Source of the DNA: UBA2767 sp965228625
GTDB lineage: Bacteria > Pseudomonadota > Alphaproteobacteria > Rhizobiales > Methyloligellaceae
DNA: 64,000 nucleotides
Assembly: GCA_965228625.1 (NCBI GenBank)
Contig: OZ245829.1
Coordinates: 2,666,001-2,730,000 of the forward strand
Reading direction: 5' to 3'
Part shown: positions 58,939 to 64,000 of the stretch, piece by piece
Layout: each line of letters begins with the position of its first letter
How positions within the stretch are numbered: the stretch's first letter is position 1
Translations under genes and position numbers: made by a program
The notes under the pieces: generated by a model
The model's input: the letters and a program-made list of their open reading frames with translations, nothing else
Told to the model about the DNA's origin: nothing
Database searches by the model: none

Positions 58939-58958
58939 ATTTATAGATTAGTTTTATT

Positions 58959-58981
58959 GAATTATCAGGTCAAGAATTATC
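58959..58981. promoter_or_regulatory. Direct repeat GAATTATC in the LysR/DUF1127 intergenic region
   Basis: Two exact copies of GAATTATC at 58959-58966 and 58974-58981, 15 bp apart start to start, in a 121-bp AT-rich region between divergent genes. Arrangement fits a regulatory site, perhaps for the LysR protein, although LysR sites are usually inverted T-N11-A. Confidence 0.35.
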
Positions 58982-59059
58982 GTTTGTCAAACTTGGTTTT
59001 CAGGCAAATATTAGGTGTCCAAGGCTGAATAATTCTTACTCTCAAATGGAGGACGGAAC

Positions 59060-59335
59060 ATGCTGGACCTGTACATCAACGCCAACCCTCACCTGCGGCC
59101 CCATATCGCCCGCGCGCATCAGGTTCGCGCCAGAACGTTCTCCGTGCTGTTCCGCCGCCTGGGCCGTGCCCTTGTGCCGGCCCATCTCCGGCAGCGTCTC
59201 GCCTGCCGCCGCCTGCGCAAGCGCGCGGCGAGAGAGCTGCGGGCGCTGAGCGATCTCCAGCTCAAGGATATCGGGGTTGCGCGCAGTGAGATCCTGTTCC
59301 GGTCAACCGCCGCACTGCCCGCGGGATGCCGTTGA
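59060..59335 (+). CDS. DUF1127 protein
   Basis: A 91-aa basic protein ending in the DUF1127 motif ELRALSDLQLKDIGVARSEI. In rhizobia short DUF1127 proteins bind RNA or regulate phosphate and stress responses. The N-terminal half is Arg-rich and predicted helical. GGAGGAC at about 59047 is the ribosome site. The gene ends one base before the nth stop on the other strand. Confidence 0.82.
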   Translation: MLDLYINANPHLRPHIARAHQVRARTFSVLFRRLGRALVPAHLRQRLACRRLRKRAARELRALSDLQLKDIGVARSEILFRSTAALPAGCR

Positions 59336-60040
59336 TCACGCGGCGACCGACTTCGCGTCATACAGGCAGAGATCGGATATGACGCAGCGTTCGCATTCGG
59401 GCCGGCGCGCCTTGCAGACATAGCGTCCGTGGAGGATGAGCCAGTGGTGGGCGTGCTGGCCGAACTCTTCGGGAACGATCTCGAGCAATCCCTTTTCAAC
59501 CTCGAGCGGCGTCTTGCCGGGCGCCAGGCCGGTGCGGTTTGAAACCCGGAAGATATGCGTGTCGACCGCCATGGTCGGCTCGCCGAACGCCACGTTGAGC
59601 ACCACATTGGCGGTCTTGCGCCCGACACCGGGAAGCGCCTCGAGCGCCTCGCGGGTCCGGGGCACCTCGCCGCCGTGGTTCTCCAGAAGCCCCCGGCACA
59701 GACCGATCACGTTTTTCGCCTTGTTGCGGTAAAGGCCGATGGTCTTGATGTGCTCGCGCACGCGGTCCTCCCCCAGCGCGAGCATCTTCTCCGGCGTGTC
59801 GGCAATCCTGAAAAGTTCCCTGGTCGCCTTGTTGACTCCCGCATCGGTTGCTTGAGCGGAAAGCACAACCGCCACCAGCAGGGTGAACGGGTTCACGTAC
59901 TCCAGCTCGCTCTCCGGCTCGGGATCCTGCGCCCGCAAACGGCGGAAGATCTCGGCCGCCGTCTCCCGATTGAGCTTTTTTCTCTTTCCGGCCTTCTTTT
60001 TTGCCGGTCGCGTCGATTTGGACTTGGAAAGTTTCGCCAT
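59336..60040 (-). CDS. nth: Endonuclease III
   Basis: A 234-aa base-excision DNA glycosylase/AP lyase for oxidised pyrimidines. The helix-hairpin-helix is LPGVGRKTANVVLN with the catalytic Lys, and the catalytic Asp follows in AVDTHIFRVSNR. The C-terminal 4Fe-4S cluster has the C-X6-C-X2-C-X5-C spacing. The N-terminus is a basic Lys-rich tail. Start ATG at 60040; the frame extends upstream without family sequence. Confidence 0.95.
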   Translation of the reverse strand: MAKLSKSKSTRPAKKKAGKRKKLNRETAAEIFRRLRAQDPEPESELEYVNPFTLLVAVVLSAQATDAGVNKATRELFRIADTPEKMLALGEDRVREHIKTIGLYRNKAKNVIGLCRGLLENHGGEVPRTREALEALPGVGRKTANVVLNVAFGEPTMAVDTHIFRVSNRTGLAPGKTPLEVEKGLLEIVPEEFGQHAHHWLILHGRYVCKARRPECERCVISDLCLYDAKSVAA

Positions 60041-60074
60041 TTCTGATTGGCTCGATGAAAGGGAAAAACACGCC

Positions 60075-60596
60075 GTGACGAAAACGCACACGCCTCCTAT
60101 GGACCAAATCGGGCCTGTTCCTCAAGAGAGCGATCAGGTTGGCAACGATTTTTCCGCGGTCCTGACGCCGCACCGTTCGCTCAGTCCGCGCGGTTTTCTG
60201 ATCCTGATGAGCATCATCAGCGTCGTCAGCTTCGCCGCGGGAATGGTGTTCTTCATGGCCGGCGCCTGGCCCGTGCTCGGCTTCTTCGGTCTCGACGTAC
60301 TGCTGATCTATTTCGCCTTCAAGCTCAACTATCATTCCGGGCGGGCTTACGAGACCATATCGATCACGGGCAACACACTGACCGTGACCAAGGTTCTGGC
60401 TTCGGGGCGCACGCGGCAATTCACGTTCAATCCCTACTGGGCGCGGGTAGACCTGCGGTCGCAGCCCGGACGCGCAAGCGTGTTGCGGCTGACGTCCCAC
60501 GGCCGCAGCCTCATCGTCGGCTCGTTTCTTTCCGAAGACGAACGCCTCGAGTTCGCCGTCGCGCTGCGCGAGGCCCTGGCGGCGCACAAGAGTTAG
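60075..60596 (+). CDS. DUF2244 membrane protein
   Basis: About 173 aa with two membrane helices (LILMSIISVVSFAAGMVFFM and WPVLGFFGLDVLLIYFAF) followed by a cytosolic beta domain, the DUF2244 architecture (LTPHRSLSPRGFLIL start). Function unknown. It is divergent from nth, whose start lies 35 bp away. Either GTG at 60075 or ATG at 60099 may be the start; neither has an ideal ribosome site. Confidence 0.78.
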   Translation: MTKTHTPPMDQIGPVPQESDQVGNDFSAVLTPHRSLSPRGFLILMSIISVVSFAAGMVFFMAGAWPVLGFFGLDVLLIYFAFKLNYHSGRAYETISITGNTLTVTKVLASGRTRQFTFNPYWARVDLRSQPGRASVLRLTSHGRSLIVGSFLSEDERLEFAVALREALAAHKS

Positions 60597-60663
60597 AATC
60601 CTTTCGATATTCCGGCCTCCGGATTGAGCAAGAAACGGGTCGCGCGCCCGGATCGTCCGGGCT

Positions 60664-61596
60664 ATGGCTGTTGCCATGATGACCGCATTACAAGACGCCA
60701 TGAGCACCCAAACCGAACTCGCAAGGCCCCTTCCCGGCGACGCTGAACACTGGGACGCGGACTACGACCGGGTTCGCAAAGCCATTGCCTACATGTCCGA
60801 GACCTGGCGCGAACAGCCGGACCTGGACGAGATCGCCCGCAGCGCCGGCTTGAGCCCGGCGCATTTCCACCGCCTGTTCAGCCGCTGGGCCGGCATCAGT
60901 CCCAAGGAATTCGTGCAGGCCCTGACGCTGGATCACGCCCGTGAGCTGCTGAAAGGCTCGGCGACGATCCTCGATACCGCTTACGAGGTCGGCCTCTCCG
61001 GGCCCGGGCGGCTGCACGATCTTTTCATCGATCACGAGGCGATGACGCCCGGCGATTACAAGCGCCGCGGCATGGGCCTCGATATCGCCTGGGGCTATCA
61101 CCCCTCGCCGTTCGGACTGGCGCTGGTGATGGCGACCGACCGCGGCGTCGCCGGTGTCGCTTTCGCGGACGACGAGAGCGAGAAAGGGAAGATCTTCGAA
61201 GACATGACGCGGAGATGGCCGGCGGCCAACTACATCGAGGCGCCGGACCGCACGGCTCCCTACGCCGCGCGCATCTTCACGCCCGAACTCTGGCGCAAGG
61301 CGGACCCGTTGAAGGTCGTGCTGATCGGCACGGATTTCGAAGTGCGCGTGTGGGATGCATTGCTGCGCCTGCCGATGGGACAGGCGATCACCTATTCCGA
61401 CCTTGCCTCGCATGTCTGCTCGCCGCGGGCGGCGCGGGCCGTGGGCACGGCGGTCGGCCGCAATCCGATCTCGTTCGTGGTGCCGTGTCACCGGGTGCTG
61501 CGCAAGGACGGCGGCCTTGGCGGCTATCATTGGGGCATCACCCGCAAGCAGGCGATCATCGGCTGGGAGGCGGGCCGCCTCGCCCAGGACGGCTAG
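60664..61596 (+). CDS. Ada-like protein: AraC HTH fused to O6-methylguanine-DNA methyltransferase
   Basis: A 310-aa protein. Residues about 30-130 are an AraC-type DNA-binding domain (IARSAGLSPAHFHRLFSRWAGISPKEFVQ). Residues 140-305 are the methyltransferase domain, with the acceptor Cys in PCHRV and FEVRVWDALLRLPMGQAITYSDLA. It removes alkyl groups from DNA and may activate its own transcription, although the N-terminal Ada zinc domain is absent. Confidence 0.9.
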   Translation: MAVAMMTALQDAMSTQTELARPLPGDAEHWDADYDRVRKAIAYMSETWREQPDLDEIARSAGLSPAHFHRLFSRWAGISPKEFVQALTLDHARELLKGSATILDTAYEVGLSGPGRLHDLFIDHEAMTPGDYKRRGMGLDIAWGYHPSPFGLALVMATDRGVAGVAFADDESEKGKIFEDMTRRWPAANYIEAPDRTAPYAARIFTPELWRKADPLKVVLIGTDFEVRVWDALLRLPMGQAITYSDLASHVCSPRAARAVGTAVGRNPISFVVPCHRVLRKDGGLGGYHWGITRKQAIIGWEAGRLAQDG

Positions 61597-61601
61597 AGAC
61601 T

Positions 61602-62234
61602 CTAGGCCGCGGCCTGCTCCGACAGATCGCTCTTCTCGGCGACCGAGCCGTCCGCGTTGAGGCGGTAGATGATCGGAACGCCCGTCGCCAGGTTGAGCTG
61701 CGTCACCTCGTCTTTCGACAGATCGTCGAGCTTCATGACGATCGAGCGCAGCGAGTTGCCGTGCGCGGCAACGATGACGTTCTTGCCCGCAAGCACCTCC
61801 GGCATGATCTTGTCTTCGAAGTAGGGAAGGGTGCGCTCGGCCGTGTCCTTGAGGCTCTCGCCGCCCGGCGGCGCCACGTCAAACGACCGCCGCCAGATGT
61901 GGACCTGCTCCGCGCCCACCTTTGCGGCCATCTCTTCCTTGTTGAGCCCCACCAGATCGCCATAGTCGCGCTCGTTGAGTGCCTGATCCTTAAGCGTTTC
62001 GAGGCCGTCCTGGTCAAGCTCCTGTAGAATGATATCGAGCGTCCGCTGGGCCCGGATCAGCGCACTGGTGAAGGCGATGTCGAACCTGATGTCCTGGTCC
62101 TTCAGCGCCAGACCTGCGCGGCGCGCCTCCTCGACACCGGCGTCGGTAAGGTCGACGTCCTTCCAGCCGGTGAACAGATTTTTTGCGTTCCATACGCTCT
62201 GCCCGTGGCGCACGAGTACCAGTACATTGTCCAT
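61602..62234 (-). CDS. gpmA: 2,3-bisphosphoglycerate-dependent phosphoglycerate mutase
   Basis: A 210-aa glycolytic mutase. The catalytic His10 is in LVRHGQSVWNAKNLFTGW, the second His in VAAHGNSLRSIV, and NERDYGDLVGLNKEEMAAK is the family insert. ATG at 62234 begins the family sequence. It lies 23 bp after dapB on the same strand. Confidence 0.94.
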   Translation of the reverse strand: MDNVLVLVRHGQSVWNAKNLFTGWKDVDLTDAGVEEARRAGLALKDQDIRFDIAFTSALIRAQRTLDIILQELDQDGLETLKDQALNERDYGDLVGLNKEEMAAKVGAEQVHIWRRSFDVAPPGGESLKDTAERTLPYFEDKIMPEVLAGKNVIVAAHGNSLRSIVMKLDDLSKDEVTQLNLATGVPIIYRLNADGSVAEKSDLSEQAAA

Positions 62235-62257
62235 AGTCTTTCTCTTTCCGTTCGTCG

Positions 62258-63064
62258 CTAAAGACCCAATACGTCGACCATCGAATAGACGCCCGGCGGC
62301 CTGCCGCGTCCCCAAAGCGCGGCCTTGACCCCGCCGCGGGCGAAGATGCCCCTGTCGGCCGCCTTGTGGGTGAGTTCCACGCGCTCGCCGTCGGCGGCGA
62401 AGACCACCGAATGCTCTCCCACCACGCTGCCGCCGCGCAGGGTCGCGAAACCGATGTCGCCGCGATTGCGGGCCCCGGTGTGTCCGTCGCGGGACCTGAC
62501 GGACCGGTTCTCCAGATCGACGCCGCGGCCCTCGGCCGCCGCTTGTCCCATCATCAGCGCGGTTCCGGACGGGGCATCCACCTTGTGCCGGTGGTGCATT
62601 TCCAGCACCTCGATATCGAAGTCTTCATCCAATGCCGCGGCCACCTTGCGCGTCAGTTCGACGAGGAGATTGACGCCGAGGCTCATATTGCCGGCTTTTA
62701 TGATCGTGGCGTGACGCGCGGCGGCCTCGATCCGGGTTTCGTCCTCGCCGGAGAATCCGGTCGAGCCGATCACGTGAACGATGCGCGCCTGGGCCGCCAG
62801 GTCCGCGAAGGCGACAGAGGCGGCCGGCGCGGTGAAATCGAGAATGCCGTCGATGCGTGCGAACAGCTCCAGGGGCTCATCGGTGACGGTCACGCCGAGC
62901 CGCCCGATCCCCGCGAGCTCGCCGAGGTCCGCGCCGACGGCCTCCGAACCGGCTGGTTCCGTGCCGCCGGCGACGACGCAGCCGTCGGCGTCATGGACGG
63001 CGCGCACGAGTTCGCGCCCCATACGGCCCGCGGCTCCCATCACTGCCAACTTCATCTCACTCAT
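62258..63064 (-). CDS. dapB: 4-hydroxy-tetrahydrodipicolinate reductase
   Basis: A 268-aa reductase of lysine and peptidoglycan diaminopimelate synthesis. The NAD(P) loop is VMGAAGRMGRELV, the catalytic His pair is in EMHHRHKVDAPSGTALMMGQ, and GRGVDLENRSVRSRDGHTGAR is in the substrate domain. With lysA at 19.6-20.9 kb the window holds two enzymes of the pathway, not linked. Confidence 0.95.
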   Translation of the reverse strand: MSEMKLAVMGAAGRMGRELVRAVHDADGCVVAGGTEPAGSEAVGADLGELAGIGRLGVTVTDEPLELFARIDGILDFTAPAASVAFADLAAQARIVHVIGSTGFSGEDETRIEAAARHATIIKAGNMSLGVNLLVELTRKVAAALDEDFDIEVLEMHHRHKVDAPSGTALMMGQAAAEGRGVDLENRSVRSRDGHTGARNRGDIGFATLRGGSVVGEHSVVFAADGERVELTHKAADRGIFARGGVKAALWGRGRPPGVYSMVDVLGL

Positions 63065-63234
63065 CGCAACACCATTCCAACGCGTTCTGCGCCTGCCTAT
63101 AGCAACGGCTGGTTCACAATGCCAGAACCACAGACGTTTTCATTGGCCGTGCCGCGTTCCTATATGATCGGGAGCAAACGATGGTGCCGGAACGGCGAGG
63201 GGCGCTCGGACCCGGCGGGTTGAAAGGGCATGTG

Positions 63235-63801
63235 ATGTTGAAACGGACCCTGCTTGCAATCGGGCTCGGCGGCGCGGCCATCACGCCCGTATCGGCGGGT
63301 GACGTCTCGAGCGTCTATACGTCCCTCGATCTCGATAAATGCAAACTGACCGCATCCAACCCGAACGAGGGCGGATGGGCCGTGTTCGAGTGCGCCGGGC
63401 ACAACGGCATGCGCGTGCGGGTCGCGGAGGGGGACCTCAGGTTTTTCGTCTCCTACGGTCCCAACGCGGAAAAGCAGATTGCGGCGAGCCAGACGCTCAG
63501 TCCTTTCAATACGGTGCACAAGACACTCGAATGGCGGGTCGAGCGCCGCAACGGGAAATGGGTCCCGTATGCGACCATCCTTCGCTACTTCTGGGATTCA
63601 GATGGCAGGAAGGGCCAGACCCTGGTTGTCACCAAGCTCGAGGGCGACGAGGCCTGTCAGGTCGCCCATGTGGTAGCTGAAGGCAACCCGGGGGCGAACG
63701 CTCAGGCCCGCAAGGCGGCGGACACACACGCACGTAGCTTCAAGTGCGGCGCAACCCAGACCATGCGTTTCGGACCGGGCGGCCAGCGCCTGCCGCGCTA
63801 G
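63235..63801 (+). CDS. Exported protein, conserved but unnamed
   Basis: A 188-aa protein with a signal peptide (MLKRTLLAIGLGGAAITPVSAG). The mature chain is a beta-rich domain with four cysteines (DKCKL, FECAGHNG, GDEACQVAH and FKCGATQT), likely two disulfides. ATG at 63235 has AAAGGG seven bases before it. I recall similar proteins in rhizobia as hypothetical; no function is known. Confidence 0.68.
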   Translation: MLKRTLLAIGLGGAAITPVSAGDVSSVYTSLDLDKCKLTASNPNEGGWAVFECAGHNGMRVRVAEGDLRFFVSYGPNAEKQIAASQTLSPFNTVHKTLEWRVERRNGKWVPYATILRYFWDSDGRKGQTLVVTKLEGDEACQVAHVVAEGNPGANAQARKAADTHARSFKCGATQTMRFGPGGQRLPR

Positions 63802-64000
63802 AACCCTTTCCAGTCTCGACCGCCAATGCGGCCTCGGCGTCGGCGAGAAGACCGTGAACGGCGTTTTCCCGGCGCTGGCGGCCTTCGTTTGCAACCCTGC
63901 GACCACGCGGCGCCTCGGGAAGCAATCGCGAGAGTTCGCTGGGCCGCAGCACCGGCGGAAGCGGATTCTGGATCTCGGTCTCGAGCTCAATCTCGGAACG
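63740..64000 (-). CDS. C-terminal part of an unidentified gene (truncated by window edge)
   Basis: An open frame of 86 codons entering from the right edge with high GC3 usage, charged and Pro/Arg-rich (IQNPLPPVLRPSELSRLLPE, then RQRRENAVHGLLADAEAAL). It would overlap the 3' end of the preceding exported-protein gene convergently by 62 bp. Family not recognised. The reading may be chance, but codon use is convincing. Confidence 0.35.
   Translation of the reverse strand, partial: RSEIELETEIQNPLPPVLRPSELSRLLPEAPRGRRVANEGRQRRENAVHGLLADAEAALAVETGKGSSAAGAGRPVRNAWSGLRRT

Noticed and set aside
63802..64000. A clear named gene at the right edge
   Set aside because: Only about 86 codons of a minus-strand frame are visible; I could not match them to a family and list it at low confidence.

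Overview
The window looks like chromosomal DNA of a high-GC alphaproteobacterium of the Hyphomicrobiales (Rhizobiales) type. The evidence is the family content and gene order: CpdR, a TIGR02302/DUF4175 protein, an argH-lptM-lysA cluster, etfBA with a PduO-type adenosyltransferase and a HIG1 protein, a zapE/mdh/sucCDAB-lpd region, an adenosylcobalamin-dependent ribonucleotide reductase and a DUF1127 protein. The assignment rests on sequence reading and known synteny only. I see no rRNA, tRNA, CRISPR array, insertion sequence or phage module. No stretch over 300 bases lacks a gene.

Layout. 1-9.6 kb: start of nrdJ (leaves the window), a JmjC/cupin oxygenase, plsC, a YdcF-like protein, ftsEX, a zinc-ribbon membrane protein, hpt, cpdR and the large TIGR02302 protein. 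9.9-19.6 kb: an accessory block with a MarR-GNAT fusion, a TetR-controlled HlyD/ABC efflux operon, chromate genes (rhodanese-ChrB and ChrA) and small-molecule oxidoreductases. It separates the TIGR02302 gene from lysA, which I recall as neighbours in relatives. 19.6-24.5 kb: lysA, lptM, argH, tlpA and an MGT-type glycosyltransferase. 24.7-30.2 kb: a coiled-coil orphan, hbd, etfA, etfB, a rhomboid protease, the wreck of a second rhomboid, cobalamin adenosyltransferase and a HIG1 protein. 30.2-35.2 kb: SDRs, a DUF899-ArsR-AHSA1 operon, GST, a secreted protein and a VOC protein.

35.2-45.1 kb is the TCA operon, read on the minus strand as mdh-sucC-sucD-sucA-sucB-lpd. Two AT-rich orphan membrane-protein genes sit inside it, one before sucC and one before sucD. 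Each ends at the ribosome-binding site of the next TCA gene. 45.2-49.9 kb holds tcuAB (tricarballylate/citrate-type oxidation), a GntR regulator with an operator-like palindrome, a truncated flavoprotein remnant, and zapE. A degenerate second copy of the zapE 3' end lies between gntR and tcuA.

50-64 kb: a PIN-domain protein with a DUF7662 partner, an MFS transporter and a GNAT gene with palindromes between them, a TAT-exported amidohydrolase, a 57-aa secreted Cys-pair protein with a strong terminator, an Omp25-like porin, a PfkB kinase, an EI24 membrane protein, a GcvA-like LysR, DUF1127, nth, DUF2244, an Ada-like repair protein, gpmA, dapB and an exported protein.

The most unusual signals are the two membrane ORFs inside the TCA operon, the duplicated zapE tail around the gntR/flavoprotein-remnant segment, and the internally deleted second rhomboid. 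No single region clearly encodes a complete new system; the TCA-embedded membrane proteins and the PIN/DUF7662 pair are the best candidates.
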